Assembly: GCA_030603385.1 (NCBI GenBank)
Contig: JAUVXW010000028.1
Span: 1-61,376, forward strand
DNA: 61,376 nucleotides
Direction of reading: 5' to 3'
DNA from: Promethearchaeota archaeon
Lineage (GTDB): Archaea > Asgardarchaeota > Lokiarchaeia > Sigyniarchaeales > SOKP01
Of this stretch, positions 8,409-17,792 are shown piece by piece (within the stretch, counting starts at the first letter, position 1; every line of letters begins with the position of its first letter). Position numbers and translations under genes: made by a program. The notes under the pieces are model-generated. The model saw only the letters and a list, made by a program, of their open reading frames with translations. It was not told where the DNA came from and made no database searches.

Positions 8409-9836
8409 ATGAATTACTATATGTCAACATTATCACCTAAGGAAATTTACGAGGATTTAAAAAAAAAAAAATTAGACAAAAGTAAAGCATCAGAATTATT
8501 GATATCAGTAATTGAAAATCCTCTCGAATTGGACAACAGAACCAGGATTTTAAGTGTAAAATTCTTAGGTTTAATCGGTTCTAAAGAAGAGAGCGTATAT
8601 TTTTTTCTTGAGAATCTATTAATATCAGATTTAAATGAGTTAGTACGGGGAAACGCCGCGAGTATTATTATTAGAAATTTCTCTGATCAAGCATTAGAAC
8701 CAATTAAATGGGCTTTAAACCATGAAGAATCAGAGTCTTGTATAATTCTAATAATAAAAACATTAGAAAAAACTAATAACTTAAAATTAAAATCGTTATT
8801 GAAGACTATCGATTATATCAACTTTGAAGGGAAAATCTTCTTCCCTTTTGGGCCTTATCCAATTATTAATTTAAGCAGTAGCAATATAGATAATATATTA
8901 AAAGTTAAAGGTTTGGGGAAGTTAAAAAATTTAAATAAAGTGTATTTAAATTTTAATAGGATTACGGAAATAGAAGGTTTGCATAACCTAATTAATTTAA
9001 AATCTTTACACTTTCAAGGGAATAAAATTAAAGAAATTAAAGGGTTGGAACACTTAAAGAAATTGGAATACTTATACCTCAATAATAATGAAATCTTTAA
9101 GATCCAAGGGATCAAGAACCTTTCTAATTTGAAATCATTAATGATTTATGATAATCAGATCGCAGAAATACAAAAGTTAGAACATTTATCAAACTTAGAA
9201 ATATTAAATCTACGGAACAATAGAATCAATGAAATTAAAGGGTTGAAATGTCTCAATAATTTAAAAAGATTAGACCTTAGTAATAATAGAATAACTGAAA
9301 TTAAGGGTCTAGATAATCTTACTAACCTAGAATTTTTAGATCTAAGTTATAATCAAATATCTGAAATTAAAGGATTAGATAACTTAAAAAATTTAAAATT
9401 TTTAGATCTAAGAAATAATAAGATAACAGCGATAAGACAATTGAACATATTAAAACAATTACAGCACCTATATCTTGGATTCAATAGAATCTCAATAATA
9501 GAAAATACTGAGAATAAAAGTATCCTTGATACTTTAAGTATTGAAGGAAAGAATATTTCAAATTCACCCTTCGATTTTTTTTACAATTATAAATCACGCA
9601 AAAACTCAGTTAATAAAAAATTATTAGAAATAAGCGACATTAAATTAATGCCAGAATTATTCAAATCTCAATCTTTACTTAAGGAATTAAAACTGATTAG
9701 TAATCCAATAAATTATTTTACGTGTTCTTCATGGATTATGATATGGAAAAATAATGAATTTGAAATTTTTCGATTTAGTAAATCCGGAAAGATAACATGG
9801 GTTCAGAGGAGGAGGAAACAGTATTTACCTGAATAA
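8409..9836 (+). CDS. SDS22-like leucine-rich-repeat protein
   Basis: The protein has 475 residues. The N-terminal 130 form an all-helical region with HEAT-like spacing. Residues about 150-360 hold roughly ten 22-residue repeats of the type L-x-x-L-x-x-L-x-L-x-x-N-x-I-x-x-I-x-G-L, typical of the SDS22 subclass. A C-terminal region of about 100 residues has no repeats. LRR proteins of this kind bind other proteins; nothing here shows the partner. There is no signal peptide, so it is cytosolic. Such proteins are enriched in Asgard genomes. The ATG has no upstream Shine-Dalgarno. Confidence 0.85.
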   Translation: MNYYMSTLSPKEIYEDLKKKKLDKSKASELLISVIENPLELDNRTRILSVKFLGLIGSKEESVYFFLENLLISDLNELVRGNAASIIIRNFSDQALEPIKWALNHEESESCIILIIKTLEKTNNLKLKSLLKTIDYINFEGKIFFPFGPYPIINLSSSNIDNILKVKGLGKLKNLNKVYLNFNRITEIEGLHNLINLKSLHFQGNKIKEIKGLEHLKKLEYLYLNNNEIFKIQGIKNLSNLKSLMIYDNQIAEIQKLEHLSNLEILNLRNNRINEIKGLKCLNNLKRLDLSNNRITEIKGLDNLTNLEFLDLSYNQISEIKGLDNLKNLKFLDLRNNKITAIRQLNILKQLQHLYLGFNRISIIENTENKSILDTLSIEGKNISNSPFDFFYNYKSRKNSVNKKLLEISDIKLMPELFKSQSLLKELKLISNPINYFTCSSWIMIWKNNEFEIFRFSKSGKITWVQRRRKQYLPE

Positions 9837-9837
9837 A

Positions 9838-9880
9838 TTTATTTGAATTCTATTTGTTTTTTATTTGTTTTTTATTTTCG
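9838..9880 (+). terminator. T-rich run after the LRR gene
   Basis: Immediately after the LRR stop codon there are two T6-type tracts (TTGTTTTTTATTTGTTTTTT). Archaeal RNA polymerase terminates at oligo-T on the coding strand without needing a hairpin, so this is a likely intrinsic terminator between the LRR and CoA-transferase genes. Confidence 0.5.
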
Positions 9881-9917
9881 GAAACTTTTAATTATGAATT
9901 CCTAATTTTTAATTATT

Positions 9918-11123
9918 ATGTCATTACCTTTAGAAGGGAAAGTTATATTAGATCTTTCGAGGATGTTGCCAGGTCCCTACTGTTCCATGATACTTAGTGA
10001 TCTTGGAGCAGACGTCATCCGCGTGGAAGATCCTAATTATCCTTATAGTAACCCTCCACCTTTTTTCCAAAAAGGCAAGTATAGGGAAAGTGCCTTTCAT
10101 TCCATTCTAATGAGGAATAAGAAATCTATTACACTTAACCTGAAAAAAGCTGAAGCAAGAGAGATTTTTTATGAATTGGTAAAGCAAGCAGATGTGGTTC
10201 TCGATACATTTCGACCAAAAGTAATGAATAAATTAAAAATTGATTATGATACTTTAGCTTCAATTAATCCATCGATTATATGTTGTTCCCTAACAGGATA
10301 TGGTCAATATGGCCCCTATGAACAAATTGCAGGTCATGACCTTAATTATATAGGAATATGTGGCATTTTAGATTTAAATAAGGAGAGAAAAATATTTGGA
10401 TCGGGAGATCAAATAATACCTCCTATAAATCCGGGTGTTCAAGCTGCTGACATTGGTGGGGCATTGGTTACAGCTATAGGAATATTAGGGGCAATTATTG
10501 AAAGAGAAAATAATCCTAAAAAAAAAGGGCAATACATAGATATTTCAATGACAGATTCAGTCTTCTCATTTATCCCATTAGTTTCAGCTTACCATTTCGC
10601 TGAAGATCTAAGCGAAGGAATAAACATTTTACACGGAGATTTTCCATTTTACGCGATCTATAAAACTAAAGATGACAAATTTTTATCAGTTGGAATTATA
10701 GAAGTAAAGTTCTGGAGAGAATTTTGTAAAGGATTGGGGCGGGATGATTTAATACCAAAACAATTTGAACAGGGAATAAAAAGAGAAGGAGTATTTGACG
10801 AAATTCAAAAAGAGTTCTTAAAGAAAACACAAAGAGAATGGATGGATATATTTATAAGTCTCGATGCTTGTGTTATGCCCGTTAAATCTTTTAGAGAAGC
10901 TTGCGAAGATCCTCAAATAAAAGCACGTAATATGGTGGTAGAGATGGATCATCCTAAACTTGGGAAAATTCAAAATGTAGCTTCACCAATTAAATATTCC
11001 CGAACACCACTCAAAATAAGAAGTTTTGCTCCTAAAATAGGTCAAAACACGAAGGAAGTTTTAAGAAGTCTGGGTTATTCGGATGATAAAATTCGAGACC
11101 TTAAAAAAAAAGGGATAATGTAA
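9918..11123 (+). CDS. Class III CoA-transferase (CaiB/BaiF family)
   Basis: The protein has 401 residues. The N-terminus (GKVILDLSRMLPGPYCSMIL) and the middle motif RNKKSITLNLK are standard for family III CoA-transferases and alpha-methylacyl-CoA racemases. The catalytic aspartate is Asp213 in ISMTDSVFSF. The SGSG-like loops and the C-terminal TKEVLRSLGYS are also present. It moves CoA between carboxylic acids or racemises 2-methylacyl-CoA, and sequence alone does not separate the two. An acyl-CoA dehydrogenase and an acyl-CoA synthetase subunit lie within 13 kb, which fits carboxylic-acid use, but they are not in one operon. Confidence 0.87.
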   Translation: MSLPLEGKVILDLSRMLPGPYCSMILSDLGADVIRVEDPNYPYSNPPPFFQKGKYRESAFHSILMRNKKSITLNLKKAEAREIFYELVKQADVVLDTFRPKVMNKLKIDYDTLASINPSIICCSLTGYGQYGPYEQIAGHDLNYIGICGILDLNKERKIFGSGDQIIPPINPGVQAADIGGALVTAIGILGAIIERENNPKKKGQYIDISMTDSVFSFIPLVSAYHFAEDLSEGINILHGDFPFYAIYKTKDDKFLSVGIIEVKFWREFCKGLGRDDLIPKQFEQGIKREGVFDEIQKEFLKKTQREWMDIFISLDACVMPVKSFREACEDPQIKARNMVVEMDHPKLGKIQNVASPIKYSRTPLKIRSFAPKIGQNTKEVLRSLGYSDDKIRDLKKKGIM

Positions 11124-11130
11124 GTTTTAA

Positions 11131-11523
11131 TTAAAGTATTTGGAATTCCACAAGTATTATTAATGTCGTAATCAAAAGAGAAATGATTGTAAATACAATT
11201 AACATAATAAACATTGGCCAATCTTTTAACTGACCATAAAAGCCAGCTGCATTTATTGTAGAATAAATCACCATTCCAATAGATATATAAAATATTGCCA
11301 TCCCCCAAGGTTGGTTAGCAAATAATCCAAATCCTCCAATTAAAAGCATGACCGCTGTTATAAATTCAGCAATTAGATGAAAAGATATTTGAGTTGGTTT
11401 AGTGGTAAGGTCTGGGACTTCTCTCTTTCCTAATAGAAAAATCCACATACATAACATTGCAATTCCTATTATAATGGTATAAATTGATGCTATTATTTCT
11501 ATAACTATTATTTTCACCTTCAA
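11131..11523 (-). CDS. Small four-helix membrane protein
   Basis: This 130-residue protein has four predicted membrane helices, near residues 7-30, 50-68, 72-92 and 102-127. It is strongly hydrophobic and has short loops and no recognised motif. It is convergent with the CoA-transferase gene, 7 bp away. I do not recognise the family. It may be a small integral protein of unknown function found in Lokiarchaeia. Confidence 0.7.
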   Translation of the reverse strand: MKVKIIVIEIIASIYTIIIGIAMLCMWIFLLGKREVPDLTTKPTQISFHLIAEFITAVMLLIGGFGLFANQPWGMAIFYISIGMVIYSTINAAGFYGQLKDWPMFIMLIVFTIISLLITTLIILVEFQIL

Positions 11524-11764
11524 AGATTTAATACCATGAAATTTATTAGTCGTGATATTTAATTAAATTTTTTCAAATAAAGTCTCATAAATACCACTTT
11601 AGATTTTTTCTTTAGAAAAGGTAAAAATCAATTTGATAGCATATGTCATTTGTTTTATCTAATTTTATATGTATTGTTTTGAGAAAAATCCTAGCTTCTT
11701 AAAACTAAAAGAAAATTAAAATGCATAATAATAAAAGGTAATTTATATTTTAGAAAAAAAAGCA
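11524..11764. promoter_or_regulatory. Divergent intergenic region before ComD
   Basis: This 241-bp AT-rich gap separates the divergent four-helix protein gene and the comD-like gene. A TATA-like run (TTTATATTTTAG, about 11742-11753) sits close to the comD ATG, which has no Shine-Dalgarno, in keeping with a leaderless transcript. Nothing else is recognisable. Confidence 0.4.
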
Positions 11765-12262
11765 ATGTCTATAGATTTAAAGTTATATGATGCTATTAAA
11801 GACTCAGGAATAAATCTAATTCTTTCATTACCATGCATCATGCTTAAGGGTTTATTGCAACTTATCGAAGAAAAAAACGAAATTCAACATATTTCGATTA
11901 CAAGAGAAGAAGAAGGTGTAGGGATAGCTGCGGGTGCATATTTAGGTGGTAAAACTCCCGCAATTTTAATGCAAAATTCGGGTTTAGGCAATTCAGTCAA
12001 TGCTATAAAGTCGCTTTTACAATTATTTAAAATTCCTGTTATTTTTATAATGAGTCACAGAGGTGCTGAAGGAGAAAAAATTTTGGCTCAAATTCCTATG
12101 GGACAACTAACACCCGATTTACTAGATTTATTAAAAATAGAAAAATTTATTATAGATTCGAAAGAAAAAATTAAGATTATAAAGAATACTGTTGAACAAA
12201 GTAAATCATCAGAAATTTCAGCAGGAATTCTTTTAAAAAAGTCTTTATGGGGTGTTAGATGA
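11765..12262 (+). CDS. comD: Sulfopyruvate decarboxylase alpha subunit-like (ComD)
   Basis: This 165-residue protein matches the N-terminal (pyrimidine-binding) half of thiamine diphosphate enzymes. The glutamate of TREEEGVGIAAG is the expected thiamine-activating Glu, and LMQNSGLGNSVNAI is the following conserved segment. The gene overlaps comE by 4 bp (ATGA), so translation is coupled and the two subunits form one enzyme. Known homologues decarboxylate sulfopyruvate to sulfoacetaldehyde in coenzyme M synthesis; phosphonopyruvate decarboxylase is a close relative and cannot be excluded. No other com gene is nearby. Confidence 0.85.
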   Translation: MSIDLKLYDAIKDSGINLILSLPCIMLKGLLQLIEEKNEIQHISITREEEGVGIAAGAYLGGKTPAILMQNSGLGNSVNAIKSLLQLFKIPVIFIMSHRGAEGEKILAQIPMGQLTPDLLDLLKIEKFIIDSKEKIKIIKNTVEQSKSSEISAGILLKKSLWGVR

Positions 12263-12813
12263 AGAGATTTGATGCTATAAAGAGAATTGTTGAATCACTA
12301 AGTAATGAACTTATAATATGTAACATTGGTGCTCCTTCAAGAGAATTATATAATATCAAAGACAGAGCGGAGAATTTCTACATGTTAGGATCCATGGGGC
12401 TAGCCTCATCTATAGCGTTTGGGCTTGCTCTCTCGAGACCTAGAAAAAAGGTTTGGTGTATTGATGGAGATGGGTCGTTACTAATGAATCTAGGTAGCTT
12501 AAGCACCATAGCAAATAACCAACCAAAAAATCTAACTTTAATTGTTATTGATAATGGTTCCTATGGATCAACAGGTAATCAAAAAACTTATACAAGTAAA
12601 AAAACCAAATTAGAAACTATAGCTAAAGGTGCGGGATTTGAATCGATTACAGTTATTAACAATGAAGAAGATATTATTCCAATATTGAAAGGATTAGAAA
12701 TGGGGTGCCATTTTATAAAGATTAATACACTGCCTGGAAATGCTCAAGTAGAAAATATACCATTAAAACCAGAAGAAATTAAAAATAGATTTATTGATTC
12801 TATTTCAAGATAA
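12259..12813 (+). CDS. comE: Sulfopyruvate decarboxylase beta subunit-like (ComE)
   Basis: This 184-residue protein is the thiamine-pyrophosphate-binding half. It has the GDGSLLMNLGSL motif that binds diphosphate and magnesium, preceded by MGSMGLASSIAFGLAL and followed by VIDNGSYGSTG. It overlaps comD by four bases. The split alpha/beta arrangement is that of methanogen ComDE and differs from the single-chain phosphonopyruvate decarboxylase. A function in coenzyme M or another sulfonate or phosphonate pathway is inferred from the family. Confidence 0.85.
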   Translation: MKRFDAIKRIVESLSNELIICNIGAPSRELYNIKDRAENFYMLGSMGLASSIAFGLALSRPRKKVWCIDGDGSLLMNLGSLSTIANNQPKNLTLIVIDNGSYGSTGNQKTYTSKKTKLETIAKGAGFESITVINNEEDIIPILKGLEMGCHFIKINTLPGNAQVENIPLKPEEIKNRFIDSISR

Positions 12814-12946
12814 TTATTAAATTAAAATTGTTTCTTAATAGAATCTAATATTAATTCTAATTATACATAATTTTAATTAAGTACAGACTTATTATTTTTT
12901 TAAAATAACATTATAATTATATAAGCTAAAATATAGATAATCTAAA

Positions 12947-14548
12947 ATGTCGGAAGAATCTAGAAATCCAATTGATAACGAGGAGTTAAAAAAGGATAAT
13001 GTAAAAAATGAATCTGAAGATCAAAAACCTTTAGTGGAAAAGCAAGAAGCTCAAATTGGAAAACCTATTTTGATAAGAGCAGAAGCATATAAGACAATTA
13101 TTTTGTACGCAAGTAGATACTCCAACAGATCAATTCCCCCTGAGTATTGGAAGGAGATTTATGGGATTTTAATAGGACATTCTGATGATGATCTTGTATA
13201 TATTGAACGAGCAGAAGCATTAACATTTGGACATGCCACGGATGTTCAATTAGATGAAAGACATTATGCATTTATAGCAGACATTCAAGAAAAATTAGAT
13301 GAAGAAAAGAAGGGGTATTATATGATAGGATGGTTCCATTCTCATCCGGGATTAGGACTTTTCTTTTCTTATATTGATCTTATCAATCAGTTAGGATTCC
13401 AAGCGAAAAATGATGATTTCTGTGGTTTAGTATTTGACCATACACTTTTAGGAAAAAAGAAACAAGAAAAAGTAGAGGGTACTGATTATACAATAACTAA
13501 ATATGAAACTGGGTTTGAGATTTACCGAATATCAGATGTGAATATGGACACCAATGATGCAGGGTATGATAATAATTATCATAGAGTCGAATATATTATA
13601 GATGGATTAAACAAATATTTCTTTGCTAATGCCCTATCAGAATTGTCCGCATTAGTTTCTGAAGGAAAACCTTTACAATCAGCCTATGGAGAGGAATATA
13701 GAAAAGAAGACACTAGTTTAGTCAATTCTACAGCGAAATCTCAAATAACTGAAAGAGTCTCCCCCTTTGACTCTAACATTGGTAGTAACTCAAATGAAAG
13801 TTTTTTAACAGAAATCCCAATGGATGAAGATATTTCATTTAATGTAGATGATTTTTCTCATAAAGATGAGAAAAGAAATAAAGAAATAAAATTAAAAGAA
13901 AATGCTGAACAATTGATTTATGAGGGGAACCAGGCATTCAATAATAAAGACGCATTTACCGGGATAGAAAAATTTAGACAAGGAATTAATCATTACAAAG
14001 AAATAAAAATTTTTGATAAAGTAATGGATTTATTAAGAACTGTATCGCAAAAGTGTATTGCTAATGATCATTTAATTTTTGCCGGAGAATTTGCTGAAGA
14101 TCTTTTCAAACTCTCAAAAAAACACAAAAACCTTTTCTATAGAGGAGTAGCAAATTATATTTTAGGATATATACTCCTAAAGAAAGTTGAAAATGATGTT
14201 TTAGAGGAGGGTTTAAATAAAATTCAAGATGCCGCGGTAGATTTTGAAAATGAAGGTGATTATGCCGGGGCAGGAATGTGTTTTAATAAGATTGGCAACA
14301 TTTATCAATCAAGGTTAAATATATTAGAAAATGCTTGTCTATTTTATAGAGCTGCAATTGAAAATTATAATAAGGCAATTCTAAAAATGCATCCTTTAAG
14401 AACATCATTTTGGAACAAACCAGAACTACTTATACAAAAAATTATAGAACTACGAGATATTGCTGAAGAATTATTACCTAATCTTGATAATATTGAAATA
14501 AAAAATAAGATCATCAACGATCTCAGAAATTTACAATATAATTTTTAA
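12947..14548 (+). CDS. JAMM/MPN+ metallo-isopeptidase with C-terminal helical repeats
   Basis: The 533 residues start with a disordered acidic segment (1-45), then an MPN domain at about 45-215. The JAMM zinc ligands are complete: Glu70 in WKEIYGILIG and H131-S-H133-P...S-Y-I-D144. The fold resembles Rpn11/CSN5/AMSH deubiquitinases. A low-complexity linker (about 245-310) leads to an all-helical TPR-like region (about 310-533). Asgard archaea carry ubiquitin-like modifiers and JAMM proteases that process them, so deconjugation of a ubiquitin-like protein is likely. No E1, E2 or modifier gene is in this window. The zinc-finger gene follows 80 bp downstream. Confidence 0.87.
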   Translation: MSEESRNPIDNEELKKDNVKNESEDQKPLVEKQEAQIGKPILIRAEAYKTIILYASRYSNRSIPPEYWKEIYGILIGHSDDDLVYIERAEALTFGHATDVQLDERHYAFIADIQEKLDEEKKGYYMIGWFHSHPGLGLFFSYIDLINQLGFQAKNDDFCGLVFDHTLLGKKKQEKVEGTDYTITKYETGFEIYRISDVNMDTNDAGYDNNYHRVEYIIDGLNKYFFANALSELSALVSEGKPLQSAYGEEYRKEDTSLVNSTAKSQITERVSPFDSNIGSNSNESFLTEIPMDEDISFNVDDFSHKDEKRNKEIKLKENAEQLIYEGNQAFNNKDAFTGIEKFRQGINHYKEIKIFDKVMDLLRTVSQKCIANDHLIFAGEFAEDLFKLSKKHKNLFYRGVANYILGYILLKKVENDVLEEGLNKIQDAAVDFENEGDYAGAGMCFNKIGNIYQSRLNILENACLFYRAAIENYNKAILKMHPLRTSFWNKPELLIQKIIELRDIAEELLPNLDNIEIKNKIINDLRNLQYNF

Positions 14549-14628
14549 TTTATATAATTAAACCTAATTGAAATTCATAAAAATTATATTTTAGGTTTCA
14601 TTATTTTATATACTTCTTTTGGTGATTA

Positions 14629-15318
14629 ATAATCCCTAGACGGAAACAGAAAGTTAATTATACAAGAAAAATTGTTTGTAAACATCTTGAACCTAAAGGT
14701 GATATTAGTAATAGCCTACAATCTTTAGTTTATTGTCCTTCAAGAGATTTAGTTTTAGGAACACGCGCTTACGTATGTCAAGTTTGTGACTTGTATGATC
14801 CTGTTAAAAATAACCGCAGATTTTCAGATGTGTATGAAGAGAGTAAAAATATTGCTGAAAAGAAAATTAAAGAGAAACAAATAAAATTAGAAGAGTTTGA
14901 ACTTGCCGCAATAAAAGGAGATGATGAAATTGATTTATCAATTGATGAATTTGAGGAAGAAAATGAGAAAGTTCCGTTAAAATTTGAAAAAAGAAAAGCA
15001 GGCAAAGCAGATTTGGAGGATTCTGAAGAATTTGCTGAAGTAGAATGCCCATTTTGTGGTGAAATGTTTGACGATCTTGCATCACACATTCAGAATTGTG
15101 AATTCGCGCCCGATGACGTTAATATTACTGATATAATGCCTGCAAAAAAGAAAAAAAGAAAAAAACCTAGTGGAAAACCTGGAACTCCCAAAAAAGCTAC
15201 TGCAGAGAAGCAAAAATGCCCATATTGCGGAAAAGAATTCATTAGACTTGGTAGACATTTAAATTCTTGTCCAAAGAGACCTACTGACGTAGATGATGAT
15301 GAAAATAAAGATGAGTAA
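14629..15318 (+). CDS. Multi-zinc-finger protein (ATA or ATC start)
   Basis: The frame opens after a TGA at 14623 and contains no ATG, GTG or TTG until 14791. The upstream part nevertheless encodes clear zinc ligands (VCKHLEPKG, YCPS, VCQVCDLYD), so translation must start at ATA 14629 or ATC 14632, which lie 3 and 6 nt after a GGTGA Shine-Dalgarno. The roughly 229-residue product has an N-terminal zinc-ribbon-like unit. After an acidic middle come two C-x2-C-x(n)-H-x(n)-C fingers (CPFCGEMFDDLASHIQNC and CPYCGKEFIRLGRHLNSC), joined by a Lys-rich linker. It probably binds nucleic acid or protein. I cannot name the family. Confidence 0.75.
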   Translation: MIPRRKQKVNYTRKIVCKHLEPKGDISNSLQSLVYCPSRDLVLGTRAYVCQVCDLYDPVKNNRRFSDVYEESKNIAEKKIKEKQIKLEEFELAAIKGDDEIDLSIDEFEEENEKVPLKFEKRKAGKADLEDSEEFAEVECPFCGEMFDDLASHIQNCEFAPDDVNITDIMPAKKKKRKKPSGKPGTPKKATAEKQKCPYCGKEFIRLGRHLNSCPKRPTDVDDDENKDE

Positions 15319-15372
15319 AGACTTTTTAATGAAATTCTAAGTAATAAACAAGTTCCTGGCTATATAACTGAT

Positions 15373-16122
15373 TCAAAAGGACACTTTTTTAAAATAAACT
15401 TCTTGAGTATCTGAAATATAGTTCTTTATTGGGCTTTTAGGCTGTTTCATAATCAAGTTTATGAAATCAACTAATCTATCCTGATTTATTGCCATTCTAT
15501 TAGAGAGAGTAGAAACTGAGACTTTATCATATTCTTTAGAAAATTCTGATAATTTAGAGTTTAGCAAATTTTGATAGACTAACGAAATTAACAATTTTAA
15601 ATTTGGAAAATTTTCAGGTTTTATGTCTTTGACAAATTCAAAAATCTTTTCAGAAGCATTATGATAATTTAATACTTTATAACAGCTTAGAATCTCATAT
15701 AATTTTTTTATATATCTGAAATACTTAGTTATATTATCACTAATATCTTCTAGATTACATTTATCAAAATTTTGATCTACTTCACTCTTTAGCATAGCTA
15801 AAAGCTTTGAAAAATCCTCAAGATTAGACTCGTTAAGCTTTTCCCTCAAAAGATTATTGAAACGACGTTCATATATCATTCTATGTTTTGATAATTCGTT
15901 GTGAACTTGTTTGTTCAGTTCATAAAAATCAAGTAGCTCTTTCTTAAGATTAAAAATATTTTTGTGTTCCTCAAGTAATACTAATGCAGATCGTACTTTT
16001 TCCAAAGCTGAATTATAATCTCCAATTTTTACTTTTTTTAGAATAATAGATTTATAAAAATTGAGCTCTTCAATAAGGTCTCTTTTATTCTTGAAACTCT
16101 CGAGATTATAATTGAAATTCAT
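15373..16122 (-). CDS. Helical, coiled-coil-rich protein of unknown function
   Basis: This 249-residue protein is predicted almost entirely alpha-helical, with charged heptad-like stretches and no signal peptide or membrane helix. I recognise no motif. It is convergent with the zinc-finger gene, and its ATG follows a TATA-like AT run without a Shine-Dalgarno. Spacing of repeated LLEEHKN- and LLISLVYQN-like helices could reflect a TPR-like or spectrin-like fold, but this is not firm. Confidence 0.65.
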   Translation of the reverse strand: MNFNYNLESFKNKRDLIEELNFYKSIILKKVKIGDYNSALEKVRSALVLLEEHKNIFNLKKELLDFYELNKQVHNELSKHRMIYERRFNNLLREKLNESNLEDFSKLLAMLKSEVDQNFDKCNLEDISDNITKYFRYIKKLYEILSCYKVLNYHNASEKIFEFVKDIKPENFPNLKLLISLVYQNLLNSKLSEFSKEYDKVSVSTLSNRMAINQDRLVDFINLIMKQPKSPIKNYISDTQEVYFKKVSF

Positions 16123-16285
16123 ATTTTATATAGATAAAAATGAAAATACATATTCTTATTACATATTAAATAGATCAATTACACATTTAAACTTACTACT
16201 ATTTAATTAATAATTTCTCTAAAAAAATTATCAGATTTCCTTTAAAAATTAAAAAGAATAAGAAAAAAATTTCCTCTTTTTTTAG

Positions 16286-17440
16286 TTAAACTCCTTTTCG
16301 TAATAAATGATTAGCGATTACCATTCTTTGAATTTCACTTGTTCCCTCGTAAATCTCACCCATCTTTGCATCTCTGAAATATCTTTCTACAGGATATGCT
16401 TTCATTAAACCGTATCCTCCATGTATTTGAACAGCACTATGAGCTGCTTGCATTGCCGCCTCAGATGCTACCAATTTTGCCATTGAACTAACATGTCCGT
16501 AGTCCATTTGATTATCATACATATAAGCGGCTTTATATGTGAAATATCGCCCCGCTTCCACAGCACATGCCATATCTGCGATTTTCCATTGAATCGCTTG
16601 AAATCTTCCAATTGGTTTTCCAAATTGCACTCTTTCATTTGCATATTTAATTGAGGCTTCTAACGATGCTTGTCCTAAACCTACAGATTGAGCAGCAATA
16701 CCAATTCTTCCATATCCTAGGATTTGCATTGCAAGCTTAAATCCGTCTCCAATTCCCCCTAAAATATTCTCCTGCGGTATTCGAACATCTTCAAATACAA
16801 GCTCAGATGTATTAGAGCCGCGAACCCCTAATTTATTTTCTTTTGCACCTACAGAATAACCGGGAGTATCAGTATCAACAATAAAAACAGTTAGCTGTTT
16901 TCTACCCTCTTTTTCACCAGTTTTAGCTATTACGAGTAGTGTATTTGCGATACCACCATTGGTTGCAAAAATTTTAGTTCCATTGAGTATATATTCATTA
17001 CCATCTTTTTCTGCTGCTAATTGCACTCCTCCCGCATCTGAACCTGCGTCTGCTTCTGTTAAACAAAAGGCTCCTATTTTGTCACCTTTAGCAAGATCTA
17101 TTACAAATTTTTGTTTTTGTTCTTCAGTTCCAAATTTATAGATAGGATAAGTAGCAAGGCTATTATGAACCGCAATAGAAAGCCCCCAAGCCGCATCGGC
17201 ACGCCCAATTTCCTCAACAACAATACAATAGGCAATGCTATCATCATGAAGTCCAGCTCCTCCGAACTCTTCGGGAATACATGCCCCAAAGTATTTCATT
17301 TCTTTCATTTTTTGTAAAACAGTTTCGTCCAATTCCTGTTTTTCGTCACTTTCTTTTGCTACAGGTACAATATATGCCTCAGCAAATTCTCTTGTAATTT
17401 TTTTCAACATTTGTTGTTTTTCAGTTAAAGAAAAATCCAT
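16286..17440 (-). CDS. Acyl-CoA dehydrogenase
   Basis: The full-length 384-residue flavoprotein has the family motifs FCLTEADAGSDAGG (FAD and substrate loop), GIAAQSVGLGQASLE, and the C-terminal YGLMKAYPVERYFRDAKM, followed by EIYEGTSEIQRMVI. The Glu of YEGTSE is at the position of the catalytic base in short- and medium-chain enzymes. It oxidises an acyl-CoA to the 2-enoyl-CoA with transfer of electrons to ETF. No etf genes lie nearby. It is a single gene with its own upstream AT-rich promoter region. Confidence 0.92.
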   Translation of the reverse strand: MDFSLTEKQQMLKKITREFAEAYIVPVAKESDEKQELDETVLQKMKEMKYFGACIPEEFGGAGLHDDSIAYCIVVEEIGRADAAWGLSIAVHNSLATYPIYKFGTEEQKQKFVIDLAKGDKIGAFCLTEADAGSDAGGVQLAAEKDGNEYILNGTKIFATNGGIANTLLVIAKTGEKEGRKQLTVFIVDTDTPGYSVGAKENKLGVRGSNTSELVFEDVRIPQENILGGIGDGFKLAMQILGYGRIGIAAQSVGLGQASLEASIKYANERVQFGKPIGRFQAIQWKIADMACAVEAGRYFTYKAAYMYDNQMDYGHVSSMAKLVASEAAMQAAHSAVQIHGGYGLMKAYPVERYFRDAKMGEIYEGTSEIQRMVIANHLLRKGV

Positions 17441-17526
17441 AATAAATTCAACATTTTTTTTTTCTGTTTTTTTAATAACTATATTTAAAAAATAGTCTAT
17501 TTGGAAAAATTAGTTATTTATCTTAA

Positions 17527-17745
17527 TTATATTTTATTAAATTAAAGGAGGATATTTGGCAAGTTAATTTTACATTAATTTATGCTATATTAGTCGTTGG
17601 AAATACTGAAGTTTCACCAGTCATCAAAGGTAATATACTAATAACTAGTTCATAAAAGCACAATCTAAAAGAATTCATAGATAAAGGAGAAATTGATGAT
17701 CAAGGGGGAATAATAGCAAAAAATCTAGAGAAAAAAGTTAGATAA
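17527..17745 (+). pseudogene. Degraded small reading frame with one internal TAA
   Basis: In the 352-bp gap between two minus-strand genes, one plus frame stays coding-like for about 72 codons. It contains YAILVVGNTEVSPVIKG, then a TAA at 17653, then KEFIDKGEIDDQGGIIAKNL up to a second TAA at 17743. A strong AAAGGAGGA lies at 17544-17552, but no ATG, GTG or TTG start fits the frame. I do not recognise the product. The simplest reading is a decayed small gene; chance openness is an alternative. Confidence 0.35.
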
Positions 17746-17792
17746 TTACTTTTAAAGTTAAAAAAAATAAAATTTAAGGAAGAAATATTAAT

